64,000 bases of DNA from Fertoeibacter niger (GCF_009380135.2 NZ_WHUT02000002.1:372001-436000); one strand, 5' to 3'; shown: positions 1-9,550, numbered from the stretch's first letter. Translations and numbers: made by a program. The notes: a model not told the origin generated them from the sequence alone.

Positions 1-3000
1 ATGCGGCGGGCATCACCTTCATCGGCCCCAAGGCCGCGACCATGCGCGCGCTGGGTGACAAGGCCTCGGCCCGCCGTGTGGCGATCGAGGCAGGGGTGCC
101 GGTGATCCCCGCCACCGAAGTGTTGGGCGACGACATGGACGAGGTGAAGCGGCAGGCGGCCGAAGTGGGCTATCCGCTGATGCTGAAAGCGTCCTGGGGC
201 GGCGGCGGGCGCGGCATGCGCCCGATCAACAACCCCGAGGAACTGCCCGAAAAGGTGCGCGAAGGGCGGCGCGAGGCCGAGGCGGCATTCGGCAATGGCG
301 AGGGTTATCTGGAAAAGATGATCCTGCGCGCCCGCCATGTCGAGGTGCAGATCCTCGGCGACAAGATGGGCGAGATTTATCACCTGTATGAACGTGACTG
401 CACGGTGCAGCGCCGCAACCAGAAGGTCGTGGAACGTGCCCCCGCCCCCTATCTGACCGACGCCCAGCGCGCCGAGGTCTGCGATCTGGGCCGCCGCATC
501 TGCGCCCATGTCGGCTATGAATGCGCGGGGACCGTCGAATTCCTGATGGATATGGACGATGAGAAATTCTATTTCATCGAGGTGAACCCCCGCGTGCAGG
601 TGGAACATACGGTGACAGAGGAAGTCACCGGCATCGACATCGTGCAGGCGCAGATCCGGATTGCCGAGGGCAAATCGCTGGCCGAGGCCACCGGCGTCGC
701 CAGCCAAGATGAGGTGCGCCTGTCGGGCCATGCGGTGCAATGCCGTGTGACAACCGAAGACCCGCAGAACAACTTCATCCCCGATTATGGCCGGCTGACC
801 GCTTACCGTTCAGCCACCGGCATGGGCATTCGTCTGGATGGCGGCACGGCCTATGCGGGCGGGGTCATCACGCGGTATTACGACTCGCTGTTGGTGAAGG
901 TCACCGCCTGGGCGCAGACGCCGGAAAAGGCGATTGCGCGGATGGACCGGGCCTTGCGCGAATTCCGCATCCGGGGCGTATCCACCAACATCGCCTTTGT
1001 GGAAAACCTGCTGAAACACCCGACCTTCCTGAACAACACCTACACCACCAAATTCATCGACACGACGCCCGAGCTGTTCACCTTCAAGAAACGCCGAGAC
1101 CGGGCGACGAAGATTCTTACCTATATCGCCGACATCACGGTGAACGGGCACCCGGAAACGGCGGGCCGGGCCAAGCCTGCCGCCGACATCAAGGTGCCCA
1201 AGCCCCCGGCGCTGCGTGGCGAGCCGATGATGGGCACCCGCAACCTGCTGGAACAGCAGGGCCCGCAGGCGGTGGCCGACTGGATGGCGGCGCAGACCAA
1301 ACTGCTGATTACCGACACCACGATGCGCGACGGGCATCAAAGCCTGCTGGCCACCCGGATGCGGTCGATCGACATGATCCGGGTGACGCCGGCCTATGCC
1401 GCGAACATGGGCAGCCTGTTTTCGGTCGAATGCTGGGGCGGGGCCACGTTCGACGTGGCCTACCGGTTCTTGCAGGAATGCCCCTGGCAACGGCTGCGCG
1501 ACATCCGCGCGGCCCTGCCCAATGTGATGACGCAGATGCTGCTGCGCGGGTCGAACGGCGTGGGTTACACCAACTATCCCGACAATGTGGTGCAGGCCTT
1601 TGTGGCCCGCGCGGCGGAAACCGGGGTGGATGTGTTCCGCGTGTTCGATTCGCTGAACTGGGTGGAAAACATGCGCGTCGCCATGGATGCGGTGGTCGAG
1701 GCGAACAAGCTGTGCGAAGGCTCGATCTGCTATACCGGCGACATTCTGGACCCGAACCGCGCGAAATATGACCTGGCCTATTATGTGGGGCTGGGCAAAG
1801 AGCTGAAGGCGGCAGGCGCGCATGTGCTGGGGCTGAAGGACATGGCGGGCCTGTTGAAACCCGCCGCCGCCCGCGTGCTGGTCAAGGCGCTGAAGGAAGA
1901 GGTGGGCCTGCCGATCCATTTCCACACGCATGACACCTCGGGCCTTGGCGGGGCCACGATTCTGGCCGCTGCCGAGGTGGGGGTGGATGTGGTCGATTGC
2001 GCGATGGACAGCCTGTCGGGCAACACCAGCCAGCCCACGCTGGGCTCCATCGTCGAGGCGCTGCGCAACACCGACCGCGACACGGGGCTGGATGTGGGCG
2101 TGATCCGCGAAATCTCGAACTACTGGGAGGCGGTGCGCGCGCATTACGCGGCCTTCGAATCCGGCCTGCAAGCCCCCGCGTCCGAGGTCTATCTGCACGA
2201 GATGCCCGGCGGGCAGTTCACCAACCTCAAGGCGCAGGCGCGTTCGCTGGGCCTTGAGGAACGCTGGCACGAGGTGGCACAGGCCTATGCCGATGCCAAC
2301 CAGATGTTCGGCGACATCGTAAAGGTCACGCCGTCATCGAAAGTGGTGGGCGACATGGCGCTGATGATGGTGGCCCAAGGGCTGACCCGCGCGCAGGTCG
2401 AGGATCCGGCGGTCGAGGTGTCGTTCCCCGATTCGGTGGTGGACATGCTGCGCGGCAACCTTGGCCAGCCCCATGGCGGCTGGCCTGAGGCGATCACGAA
2501 AAAGGCGCTGAAGGGCGAAGTCCCCAGCACCGCCCGCCCCGGCGCGCATCTGCCGCCCGTGGATATGGAGGCGGCGCGCATGAAACTGGCCACCGACCTG
2601 CATGTGGGCTCGGACGAGGCCGAAGAGGAAACCGTGGATGACGAGGATCTGAACGGATACCTGATGTATCCCAAGGTGTTCATGGATTACCGCACCCGGC
2701 ACCGCATCTATGGCCCGGTGCGCACTCTGCCCACGCGCACGTTCTTTTACGGCATGGAACCGGGCGAAGAGATCACGGCGGAAATCGACCCCGGCAAGAC
2801 GCTGGAACTGCGGCTGCAAGCTGTTGGCGAAACCACCGATGATGGCGACGCGCGGGTGTTCTTTGAACTGAACGGCCAGCCCCGGGTCATCCGGGTGCCG
2901 AACCGCGCGATCAAGGCCAAGACCGCCGCCCGCCCCAAGGCTGCCGAGGGCAACCCCGGCCATATCGGCGCGCCGATGCCGGGGGCTGTGGCCTCGGTCG

Positions 3001-3167
3001 GCGTCAGCGTGGGGCAGAAGGTGAATGCGGGTGATCTGCTTTTGACCATCGAGGCGATGAAGATGGAAACCGGCCTGCATGCCGACCGCGCGGCGGTGAT
3101 CAAGGCGGTGCATGTGCAGCCGGGCAGCCAGATTGACGCCAAGGATCTGCTGATCGAACTGGAATAG
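1..3167 (+). CDS. pyc: Pyruvate carboxylase, 5' end missing
   Basis: Biotin-dependent enzyme that makes oxaloacetate from pyruvate, bicarbonate and ATP (anaplerosis, cytosol). The frame is open from base 3, so the gene starts before the window; about 100 N-terminal residues are absent relative to the usual ~1150. Domains in order: biotin carboxylase with the glycine-rich ATP loop GGGGRGMR (bases ~200-225) and EVNPRVQVEHT (~580-610); carboxyltransferase beginning at TTMRDGHQSLLATRM (~1318); C-terminal biotinyl carrier domain with EAMKMET, the modified Lys codon being 3060-3062. All key motifs are intact. It is followed by a strong hairpin terminator and a convergent gene. Identification is firm; only the start is unknown. 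Confidence 0.96.
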   Translation, partial: AAGITFIGPKAATMRALGDKASARRVAIEAGVPVIPATEVLGDDMDEVKRQAAEVGYPLMLKASWGGGGRGMRPINNPEELPEKVREGRREAEAAFGNGEGYLEKMILRARHVEVQILGDKMGEIYHLYERDCTVQRRNQKVVERAPAPYLTDAQRAEVCDLGRRICAHVGYECAGTVEFLMDMDDEKFYFIEVNPRVQVEHTVTEEVTGIDIVQAQIRIAEGKSLAEATGVASQDEVRLSGHAVQCRVTTEDPQNNFIPDYGRLTAYRSATGMGIRLDGGTAYAGGVITRYYDSLLVKVTAWAQTPEKAIARMDRALREFRIRGVSTNIAFVENLLKHPTFLNNTYTTKFIDTTPELFTFKKRRDRATKILTYIADITVNGHPETAGRAKPAADIKVPKPPALRGEPMMGTRNLLEQQGPQAVADWMAAQTKLLITDTTMRDGHQSLLATRMRSIDMIRVTPAYAANMGSLFSVECWGGATFDVAYRFLQECPWQRLRDIRAALPNVMTQMLLRGSNGVGYTNYPDNVVQAFVARAAETGVDVFRVFDSLNWVENMRVAMDAVVEANKLCEGSICYTGDILDPNRAKYDLAYYVGLGKELKAAGAHVLGLKDMAGLLKPAAARVLVKALKEEVGLPIHFHTHDTSGLGGATILAAAEVGVDVVDCAMDSLSGNTSQPTLGSIVEALRNTDRDTGLDVGVIREISNYWEAVRAHYAAFESGLQAPASEVYLHEMPGGQFTNLKAQARSLGLEERWHEVAQAYADANQMFGDIVKVTPSSKVVGDMALMMVAQGLTRAQVEDPAVEVSFPDSVVDMLRGNLGQPHGGWPEAITKKALKGEVPSTARPGAHLPPVDMEAARMKLATDLHVGSDEAEEETVDDEDLNGYLMYPKVFMDYRTRHRIYGPVRTLPTRTFFYGMEPGEEITAEIDPGKTLELRLQAVGETTDDGDARVFFELNGQPRVIRVPNRAIKAKTAARPKAAEGNPGHIGAPMPGAVASVGVSVGQKVNAGDLLLTIEAMKMETGLHADRAAVIKAVHVQPGSQIDAKDLLIELE

Positions 3168-3206
3168 GCGGGTTGGCCCGGGTGGAACGCACCCTGGCCA
3201 ACCCGC
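3168..3206. terminator. Long hairpin between convergent genes
   Basis: Arms GCGGGTTGGCC (3168-3178) and GGCCAACCCGC (3196-3206) are perfect complements, and an inner GGGTG/CACCC stem extends the helix. It begins one base after the pyc stop and ends 31 bases before the stop of the convergent gene, so it probably ends transcription from both sides. There is no clear T-run. Confidence 0.75.
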
Positions 3207-3237
3207 ATCAGACCCTTCCGCCCGAGGTTGCGCCGCC

Positions 3238-4341
3238 TCAGACCTCGCTGACCTGATAGCTGGCCTTGTCCAGCCAGTCGGGGTTGATATCGACCCCCCA
3301 GCCGGGCGTGTCGGGGATGGTCACATGGCCGCCGTCGACCGCAAAGGGATCACCCAGGAACAGGCCCTCCTGCCACGGGTAGTAATCCGGCCCCTCGATC
3401 GACAGTTCCAGATACTTGCCGGCGTTGGGAATCGCCCGCAGCAGGTGCATGGTGCACATCGTCACCAACCCCAGATTGGCGGCGTGCGGCGTCACCGGCA
3501 GGCCCGCCGCCTGCGCCATGGCGCAGACCTGCAAGGTGCGTGACAGCCCGCCCAGATACATCACATCGGGCTGCACGATATCCACCGCGCGCATGCCGAT
3601 CATGGTCTGCCATGCGGTGAATTCGCAATCCTGCTCGCCGCCTGTCACGTCCAGCGAAAGGGCATCGGTAACTTCCTTGGTCTGCTGAAATTCCCAATAG
3701 GGGCAGGGTTCCTCGAAATGGCCGATGCCCTCGGCCTCCAGCATGCGGCCCACTTGAATCGCGCGCGCGGGGGAATAGCACGAATTGGCATCCACCAGCT
3801 TGTCCACCCCGTCACCCAGCGCGCGGGCGACCAGCGGCACAATCTCTTCCGTTCGGCCCGGCCATTCATCGGCGTCACGGCCGCATTCAGACCCTACGCG
3901 CCACTTGAAGGCGTCAAAGCCCTTTTCGTCGCGCAGCCGCAGGAATCGGTCACGCTCATCCTGCGGCGTGATGTCGCGCTTCATCGAACTGGCATAGGCG
4001 CGCAGCCGCCCCGGCCTGCCGCCGATCAGTTCGACCACCGGCTTGCCCTCGACACGCCCGCGCAGATCCCACAGCGCGGTATCCAGCCCGGTTGTGGCCC
4101 GGCGCAGATACGAGCCGGGAAACTTGTGCTCACGCTCATTGATGCGCAGCAATGTATCCGCGAAATCAAGCGCATCGGTGCCCAGCGCATGCGGGGCGAT
4201 CTGGCGGTGGAACACCGTGCAGGTGATGTCGGCATGGTAGGTGGATACCTGCCCCCAGCCCTGCGCCCCGGTGTCGGTCGTCACCCGCACGAAGCCTACA
4301 TAGGGATTGCAGAAGGTTTCCAGCCTGCGGATTTTCATCAT
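3238..4341 (-). CDS. Mandelate racemase/muconate lactonizing enzyme family protein
   Basis: Enolase-superfamily enzyme of ~367 residues that would abstract a proton alpha to a carboxylate, either racemising or dehydrating an acid-sugar-like substrate. Visible catalytic set: K146-x-R148 (FKWRVG) as base pair, metal ligands D184 (LVDAN), E210 (FEEP) and E236 (GGEQ), and the general base H286 in PHAANL. The KxR plus His arrangement points to the mandelate-racemase/acid-sugar-dehydratase branch; the substrate cannot be read from sequence. I chose the ATG pair at 4341/4338 because it opens the conserved N-terminus and has an AAAGGGCAAG-type ribosome site; the upstream extension of the frame lies in the divergent promoter. 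It is divergent from an ABC transporter operon, which may import its substrate. Confidence 0.85.
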   Translation of the reverse strand: MMKIRRLETFCNPYVGFVRVTTDTGAQGWGQVSTYHADITCTVFHRQIAPHALGTDALDFADTLLRINEREHKFPGSYLRRATTGLDTALWDLRGRVEGKPVVELIGGRPGRLRAYASSMKRDITPQDERDRFLRLRDEKGFDAFKWRVGSECGRDADEWPGRTEEIVPLVARALGDGVDKLVDANSCYSPARAIQVGRMLEAEGIGHFEEPCPYWEFQQTKEVTDALSLDVTGGEQDCEFTAWQTMIGMRAVDIVQPDVMYLGGLSRTLQVCAMAQAAGLPVTPHAANLGLVTMCTMHLLRAIPNAGKYLELSIEGPDYYPWQEGLFLGDPFAVDGGHVTIPDTPGWGVDINPDWLDKASYQVSEV

Positions 4342-4658
4342 CTGATTCTTGCCCTTTTGGCGGCGATCTGCCCCCGGGGGCGACGAAAAACACGCGCCAG
4401 TTGCGCCGCGCAACCGACTTGCACAGGTTAGATCAGCCCCCCCGGCTTTCCAAGGCCCCGCCCCCGCAAACGACGCAGCCATTTGTTGACAGACAAATGG
4501 TTTGCGGGAAATGTCTGAGGCAAGGCGCGCGGAAGCCGACACCGTGGCGTCACCGTAATTTTGCAATTGTGACATAACCGTAAAATCAACCTGCGCACAC
4601 AGAACGCGCAGGTGCGGACCGGACAGAAAAGATCGGCATTCCAATGGGAGACGACAAG
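4342..4658. promoter_or_regulatory. Divergent promoter region with an 8-bp inverted repeat
   Basis: 317 bases between the racemase-family gene and the binding-protein gene. It holds the perfect inverted repeat CCATTTGT-tgacag-ACAAATGG (4479-4500), which looks like a dimeric repressor site, and two CCGTAA direct half-sites (around 4550 and 4572) close to the transporter start. No regulator gene is adjacent, so the protein that binds is unknown. No coding signal is seen in this stretch. Confidence 0.5.
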
Positions 4659-5786
4659 ATGACGAAATCCAAATCCACACTCAGCCGGCGCACGTTCCTG
4701 CAAGGCTCGGCGATTGGCGCGGGCCTGCTGGCCGCCCCGGCGCTGGTGTCGAAACAGGCGCTGGCCTCGTCGGGCGAGCTGAACTTCATGGGCTGGGCCG
4801 GCTATCCGGCGCTGGCCGAAAAGGCCTTCCCGGCGTTCGAAGCCAAAACCGGCATCAAGGTGAACTTTGTCGAACAGCCGGGCCAGGACGACATGTTCGC
4901 CCAGGCCAAGCTGGCGCTGCAAACCGGCAGCCTTGACGTGGTGGAACCTACCGTTGACCGCATCGGCGGCTGGGCCAGCAACGGCCTTGTGCAGGGCTGG
5001 GACACATCGAAACTGGACATGAACGCCTATCTGCCCGGCCTTGCCGACGGCACCATGGGCGAGATGGCCACCGTGGACGGCGCACGCATGATCGTGCTGT
5101 CGGTCTGGGGCACCGAGGCGCTGGTCTATAGCAAGGCCGATGCGAAACTCAGCACCCCGCCGTCGCTGGGCGACCTGTTCTCGGGCGACAACATGGCCTG
5201 CGTGCGCCCGCATTCGGCACTGGCCGCGATGGGCCGCTATCTGGACGCGACCGGCAAGCTGCCGCGCCCGTGGCTGGACGGCTACAAGGACGAGGCCGCC
5301 ATGGTCGAGCTGTGGGATATTGCCCTGGCCGAGGCCATCGCAGCCAAGGGCAGCATCGTGCAGTGGTGGACAGGCGAGAACGAGGCGCAGGCCGGTTTCC
5401 TGACCAATGGCGCGACCATCGGCCTGTGCTGGGATTCGACCGGCTTCAACCTGGCCTCGCAGGGCTTTGGCTATGCCCCCCCGGCGGAAGGCGCCTTTGC
5501 CTGGAACCAGGGTCTTGCCCTGATGTCGAACGCGGTGAACGTGGAACAGGCGCATGAATTTGCGAAATGGCTGGCCACGCCCGAAGGGTCGTCGATCTGG
5601 GCCACCGCCTTTGCCGCCAACCCGGTGGCCAAGGGCGCCATCGACCTGATGGACCCGGCGATTGCCGAATACTACAATTCGGCCTTCAACGACGAGGCGC
5701 TGGCGAAACTGTGGTGGTGGCCGGCACAAGAGGCCTGGTTCATCGCCAAGCGCGGCGAATATGCCGACAAGTTCAAAGCTGCCTGA
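4659..5786 (+). CDS. ABC transporter periplasmic binding protein, Tat-exported (PotD-like)
   Basis: Extracellular solute-binding protein of the spermidine/putrescine type (bacterial SBP family 1/8), 375 residues from the chosen start. The N-terminus carries a twin-arginine signal, [14 protein letters not shown], followed by a hydrophobic stretch and an ALAS cleavage region; the mature protein begins near [15 protein letters not shown] prefer ATG 4659 to ATG 4644 because GGGAG (4646-4650) sits 8 bases upstream of it. It heads an operon with an ATPase and two permeases. A very stable hairpin separates it from the ATPase gene. The ligand is unknown: polyamines, opines or amino-acid derivatives are all seen in this family. 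Confidence 0.88.
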   Translation: MTKSKSTLSRRTFLQGSAIGAGLLAAPALVSKQALASSGELNFMGWAGYPALAEKAFPAFEAKTGIKVNFVEQPGQDDMFAQAKLALQTGSLDVVEPTVDRIGGWASNGLVQGWDTSKLDMNAYLPGLADGTMGEMATVDGARMIVLSVWGTEALVYSKADAKLSTPPSLGDLFSGDNMACVRPHSALAAMGRYLDATGKLPRPWLDGYKDEAAMVELWDIALAEAIAAKGSIVQWWTGENEAQAGFLTNGATIGLCWDSTGFNLASQGFGYAPPAEGAFAWNQGLALMSNAVNVEQAHEFAKWLATPEGSSIWATAFAANPVAKGAIDLMDPAIAEYYNSAFNDEALAKLWWWPAQEAWFIAKRGEYADKFKAA

Positions 5787-5802
5787 TTTGGTGGCACGAC
5801 TG

Positions 5803-5832
5803 TCCGCCGGAGCTTGAAAAAGCTCCGGCGGA
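5803..5832 (+). other. Intercistronic GAAA-loop hairpin
   Basis: Perfect 13-bp arms TCCGCCGGAGCTT (5803-5815) and AAGCTCCGGCGGA (5820-5832) enclose the tetraloop GAAA. It lies 17 bases after the binding-protein stop and has no T-run. Hairpins in this position typically protect the binding-protein part of the transcript so that it is made in excess of the membrane subunits; that role is inferred. Confidence 0.7.
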
Positions 5833-5913
5833 TTGCGTTCGGGGGGCCAGGCTGCAAGGCTGGCCACAGATAAAAAGGCCAAAGGCCGGAAGACAACGGG
5901 GAACGGAAAGACA

Positions 5914-7008
5914 ATGACGGCAGGCGTCGATCTTGACAATGTATGCGCGGATTTCGGCACGTTCCGCGCTGTGGACCGGGTGAATGTGAATATCCAGCCG
6001 GGCGAGTTCTTTTCGTTTCTGGGGCCGTCAGGCTGCGGCAAGACCACGATCCTGCGGATGATTTCCGGTTTTACCAACCCCAGCGAAGGCGTGATCCGCA
6101 TCGGCGGCAAGGACATGAAGAACACGCGGCCAAACCAGCGGCCCACGGCGCTGATATTCCAGAACCTCGCGCTGTTTCCGCTGATGCCGGTGTGGGAAAA
6201 CATCGCCTTTGGCCTTGAGGTGCGGGGAGTTGACAAGAATACCCGCCGCGCCAAGGCTGAAGAGCTGTTGCGGCTGGTCGATCTGCCAGATGCCGCCGAC
6301 AAGCGCGTCAGCCAGCTTTCCGGCGGCCAGAAGCAGCGCGTGGCCATCGCCCGCGCGCTGGCGGTGGAACCTGATGTGATGCTGCTGGACGAACCCTTGT
6401 CGGCGCTGGACCTGAAGTTGCGCCAGCACATGAGGGCGGAACTTCGCGCCATTCAGAAACGCACGCAGGTGACGTTCATCTACATCACCCATGACCAGGG
6501 CGAGGCTTTGGCCATGTCAGACCGCGTGGGCGTGATGAGCCAGGGCAAGCTGCAACAGGTGGCCACCCCGAGAGAGATCTATGATGCGCCAGCCAACGGG
6601 TTTGTCGCGTCTTTCGTGGGCGAAAACAACATCTTCAGCGGCGAGGTTGCCGGGGCCGAAGGGGCCTTTGCCACTTTCCGCACCGCCAGCGGCACGTTTC
6701 AGGCGCGGCTGGGGCCGAACACCACCGGCGCGAAGACCCGGCTGTTCCTGCGCCCTGAACATGTGACGCTGCAAGCCGGCCCGGGTGCCTTGAACTCCAT
6801 CCCGGTCGAGGTCACGGATGTGGCCTTCGAGGGCAACTTCATCTCGATCCAGTCGCGCGATTCCAGCGGGCAGATGCTGGTGGCCGAGGCGCGCAATGAC
6901 GGCGCGGCAACAGTGCCGAAACCGGGCGAAAAGCTGCATATGGTGTTCGATCCGGCGCATGCGCTGATCCTGGCCGGTGACACGGCGGCAAAGGATCCTG
7001 ACGCATGA
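5914..7008 (+). CDS. ABC transporter ATP-binding protein (PotA-like)
   Basis: Cytosolic ATPase that powers the import system, 364 residues. Walker A GPSGCGKTT, Q-loop IFQNLALFP, signature LSGGQKQR, Walker B VMLLDEPLSALD and the switch His (YITHDQ) are all present, followed by a C-terminal TOBE-type domain of about 100 residues as in PotA. ATG 5914 is chosen because it opens the conserved N-terminus and follows GGGGAACGGAAAG; an in-frame start at 5833 would extend into the intercistronic hairpin. The stop overlaps the next start (ATGA), which implies translational coupling with the first permease. Confidence 0.93.
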   Translation: MTAGVDLDNVCADFGTFRAVDRVNVNIQPGEFFSFLGPSGCGKTTILRMISGFTNPSEGVIRIGGKDMKNTRPNQRPTALIFQNLALFPLMPVWENIAFGLEVRGVDKNTRRAKAEELLRLVDLPDAADKRVSQLSGGQKQRVAIARALAVEPDVMLLDEPLSALDLKLRQHMRAELRAIQKRTQVTFIYITHDQGEALAMSDRVGVMSQGKLQQVATPREIYDAPANGFVASFVGENNIFSGEVAGAEGAFATFRTASGTFQARLGPNTTGAKTRLFLRPEHVTLQAGPGALNSIPVEVTDVAFEGNFISIQSRDSSGQMLVAEARNDGAATVPKPGEKLHMVFDPAHALILAGDTAAKDPDA

Positions 7009-7889
7009 AGGATCTTCTCAACCGCTATGGCCCCGTGCTGACAAGCATTTTCATCCTGCTGACCGCCTTCTGGCTGCTGGCGCTGGTGATCCTGCCCAAC
7101 ATCTACCTGTTCGAAAACTCGTTCCGCCCCTATCTGCCGATTGCCGAGGTGGGCGGGCCGAATGACACCTACAGCTTTGACAACTATCTGAAATTCTTTG
7201 AAAGCCCGATCCATATCCGGGTGTTCATCTGGACCATCCTTTATTCCAGCATCGTGACGGTGATCTGTTTCATCATCGCCTATCCCTTGGCCTATTATCT
7301 GGCCAAGGTGGCCGATCTGAAACTGGTGCCGACACTGTTCCTTCTGCTGTTCATCCCGCTGTGGGTGTCAGAGATTCTGCGGTCTTTCGCGTGGTTCATC
7401 ATCCTGTCACTGAAGGGCCCGCTGAATTTCGGCCTGATCGGGCTGGGGATCATCGAAGACCCGATCCGCTGGATGACAGGGTTCCGGTCGGTGATGATCG
7501 GGCTGGTCTATACCTATGTGCTGTTCATGCTTTTCCCGGTCTATAACGCCGTGCAGTCGCTGGACACCAACCAGATCGAGGCGTCGGAGGATCTGGGCGC
7601 GCCCTGGTGGCGCACGCATTGGCGGGTGATCCTGCCGCATTGCAAGCCCGGCATCGCCTCGGGGTCGGTGACGGTGTTCATGCTGTCGGCGGGGTCCATT
7701 CTGGTGCCCACGCTGCTGGCCTCGACCAATTCGCGCTGGTTCACCGAGATCATCCAGCAATGGATGTTTGAATCGCAGGACTGGAACACCGGCTCGGCCT
7801 ACGCCTTCTTGCTGCTGATCATCTGCACGGTCTTCGTGTCGCTGGTGATGCGCATCTTCAAGGTCAAGCTGTCGGACATTGCGAAATAG
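7005..7889 (+). CDS. ABC transporter permease (PotB-like)
   Basis: Inner-membrane subunit of the importer, 294 residues with about six hydrophobic segments (first at residues 13-35). The cytoplasmic EAA loop that docks on the ATPase reads EASEDLGAPWWRTHWRVILP near residue 195. The start overlaps the ATPase stop by 4 bases. Family BPD_transp_1, spermidine/putrescine subgroup. It pairs with the next permease to form the heterodimeric channel. Confidence 0.92.
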   Translation: MKDLLNRYGPVLTSIFILLTAFWLLALVILPNIYLFENSFRPYLPIAEVGGPNDTYSFDNYLKFFESPIHIRVFIWTILYSSIVTVICFIIAYPLAYYLAKVADLKLVPTLFLLLFIPLWVSEILRSFAWFIILSLKGPLNFGLIGLGIIEDPIRWMTGFRSVMIGLVYTYVLFMLFPVYNAVQSLDTNQIEASEDLGAPWWRTHWRVILPHCKPGIASGSVTVFMLSAGSILVPTLLASTNSRWFTEIIQQWMFESQDWNTGSAYAFLLLIICTVFVSLVMRIFKVKLSDIAK

Positions 7890-7898
7890 GGGGATGAC

Positions 7899-8714
7899 AT
7901 GAAACAGACCCGCAAATCCGACTGGCTGTTCCACACCTATATGGTGCTGTTCCTGGCCTATATGCTGCTGCCGCTGGTGGTCATGGGCGGCGCGGCCTTC
8001 AACGACTCGCGCTTTCCGTCGGTTTACCCCTGGGTGGGCTGGACTGACCGCTGGTTTGTCGAACTGTGGGCCGATGCGCGCATGTGGAACGCCTTCCGCA
8101 ACACGATCTATGTGGCGCTGGCGGTGGTAGCCATCTCGGTGCCCATCGGCACGGCGGCGGCGATTCTGGTGAACTCCATCGCCGGCACCACCCGCTCGGT
8201 GCTTTACGGGCTGATGATCGCGCCGATCCTGACACCCGGCGCGGTGATCGGCATTTCCACCCTGCTGTTCTGGAACACGCTGTCGGTGCCTGCGGGCCTG
8301 CATCTGGCGGTGCTGGGGCAAGTGTCCTACATCGCGGCCTTTGTCATGCTTTTGGTGCTGGCGCGGCTGCAAAGCTTTGACCGGGGGCTGGAAGAGGCGG
8401 CACTGGATCTGGGTGCGTCGCACATGCAGGTGATGCGCCGCATCCTGCTGCCGCATCTTTACCCGGCCATCGGGGCGGGGGCGGCCATCGGGTTTTTCCA
8501 GTCGATCGAAAACTTCAACGTCACGCTGTTCACCCGGGGCACCTATGACACGCTGACGGTCTATGTGTTTTCAAAGGTGCGGTCGGGCATTACACCTACG
8601 ATCAACGCGCTGGCGCTGATCCTGATCTCGGTCACGCTGGTCTGCGCGATCATCTACGAAGTGCGCCGCCGCCGCGCCGCAAGGGCCGAACGCATGCTGC
8701 TGGCCAAGGGATAA
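7899..8714 (+). CDS. ABC transporter permease (PotC-like)
   Basis: Second membrane subunit, 271 residues, six predicted hydrophobic helices, EAA loop EEAALDLGASHMQVMRRILL at about residue 165. It lies nine bases after the first permease with GGGGGATG before its ATG. This is the last gene of the operon; the intrinsic terminator at 8756-8779 follows. Confidence 0.92.
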   Translation: MKQTRKSDWLFHTYMVLFLAYMLLPLVVMGGAAFNDSRFPSVYPWVGWTDRWFVELWADARMWNAFRNTIYVALAVVAISVPIGTAAAILVNSIAGTTRSVLYGLMIAPILTPGAVIGISTLLFWNTLSVPAGLHLAVLGQVSYIAAFVMLLVLARLQSFDRGLEEAALDLGASHMQVMRRILLPHLYPAIGAGAAIGFFQSIENFNVTLFTRGTYDTLTVYVFSKVRSGITPTINALALILISVTLVCAIIYEVRRRRAARAERMLLAKG

Positions 8715-8755
8715 CCCCTTGGCCGCGCGCCTGAAAAACGCGCGCCTCAAAAGCA

Positions 8756-8779
8756 AAAGGACCGCCGAGGCGGTCCTTT
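8756..8779. terminator. Bidirectional terminator left of the island
   Basis: Arms AAAGGACCGCC (8756-8766) and GGCGGTCCTTT (8769-8779). On the + strand it ends the ABC transporter operon. On the - strand the hairpin is followed by TTTTGCTTTT, so before the island inserted it was probably the terminator of the tRNA-Gly gene now lying 16 kb away. Confidence 0.85.
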
Positions 8780-8789
8780 GCATTCACCG

Positions 8790-8839
8790 AAATTGGAGCG
8801 GGCGATGAGATTCGAACTCACGACCCTAACCTTGGCAAG
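8790..8839. repeat. attL: left 50-bp direct repeat of the island
   Basis: Fifty bases identical to 24791-24840, starting AAATTGGAGCGGGCGATGAG and ending CCTTGGCAAG. It is a displaced copy of the 3' half of tRNA-Gly (variable region, T-arm, acceptor strand, encoded CCA, on the - strand). Identity stops abruptly on both sides, which is what site-specific integration leaves behind. Confidence 0.95.
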
Positions 8840-8953
8840 CAATTGGTCCGGTGCTGTATAAGGTAACCCATTGAAAAACATAGAGCAGAAAACTTGTGGC
8901 TCCGGCGGTTCTGGCCGATTTGTGGTTCAATTGGGCCCCGGATCGGCACGGAA

Positions 8954-8970
8954 ATGGCAAATTTGGCAAC
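8954..8970 (+). promoter_or_regulatory. Candidate integrase arm-type sites, left
   Basis: ATGGCAAA (8954-8961) and TTGGCAAC (8963-8970) lie 115-131 bases inside attL in the same orientation and with nearly the same spacing as two ATGGCAAC copies just inside attR. Such short repeats on both arms are typical of tyrosine-integrase arm binding; the role is inferred. Confidence 0.4.
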
Positions 8971-9012
8971 ATCGTTGGCCCTCTGGACACCCGATGTAGA
9001 AGCCGAAACATG

Positions 9013-9438
9013 CTAGGGGTTCCGACCGTAAAAACTGGCTTTTACCAACTCTCGATAACGTTCCGGGTCGAACTTGCCCTCAAGTCGTTGGTCAAAATCG
9101 TCTCGTGTCAGCCGGAGCAGTTGAGTTACCACAGTTGACACTTGGGATGGTGACGGACGCTGGGGTAGTTCGTGAAGAACCTCTTCCACCATCTGCACGA
9201 CCGCATGAACTTGCCGATAGTCGGGTTCGGGTGGGCGATCTGTGAAGGTATCGTCCACTAGGTCAGCCACGGTGGTGCCGTATGCACGCGCAATCACCGG
9301 CAACCTTGCAGCCGCTATCGGTGCTTCACCAGCCTCCAGTCGGAACAGCGTGGTCTTGCCGACACCTATCCGGTCCGCTGCTGATGCCAGTGACAAACCC
9401 GCACGTTCACGAGCGGCCTTGATATTATCATGAAGCAT
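9013..9438 (-). CDS. XRE-family repressor-like regulator
   Basis: A 141-residue protein with an N-terminal lambda-repressor-type helix-turn-helix (residues 5-60: ARERAGLSLASAADRIGVGKTTLFRLEAGE) and a C-terminal part without a recognisable protease or dimerisation motif. It is divergent from a small Cro-like gene across 112 bases that hold two similar inverted repeats, so it is probably the master repressor of the island. The short C-terminal region lacks the Ser-Lys peptidase of LexA-type repressors, so induction would need another signal. The exact binding partner is inferred from position. Confidence 0.8.
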   Translation of the reverse strand: MLHDNIKAARERAGLSLASAADRIGVGKTTLFRLEAGEAPIAAARLPVIARAYGTTVADLVDDTFTDRPPEPDYRQVHAVVQMVEEVLHELPQRPSPSQVSTVVTQLLRLTRDDFDQRLEGKFDPERYRELVKASFYGRNP

Positions 9439-9463
9439 GGTAATCCCACGAAAACTTCATCGC

Positions 9464-9547
9464 AGTGTTCCATACAGCGGAACACTTGGGAAGAAAAAAT
9501 CTGCCATAATAACACATTTTTGTGGCGAATCGTTCCGTTTAAAGGAA
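9464..9547. promoter_or_regulatory. Operators of the divergent repressor/Cro region
   Basis: Site 1 is AGTGTTCC-atacagc-GGAACACT (9464-9486), a perfect 8-bp inverted repeat with a 7-bp spacer. Site 2 is TTCC-gtttaaa-GGAA (9533-9547) with the same 7-bp spacing and sharing the TTCC/GGAA core. Site 1 lies just upstream of the repressor gene and site 2 just before the start of the + strand gene, the layout of a repressor-controlled switch. Confidence 0.6.
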
Positions 9548-9550
9548 TAG

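Noticed and set aside
810-2270. Long open frames opposite pyc (and similar long antisense frames opposite most host genes)
   Set aside because: They are the expected by-product of high GC at third codon positions; translations are Arg/His/Pro-rich with no motif or ribosome site.
4428-6452. 674-codon - strand frame across the transporter genes
   Set aside because: It lies antisense to a binding protein and ATPase with intact motifs; the translation is low-complexity.
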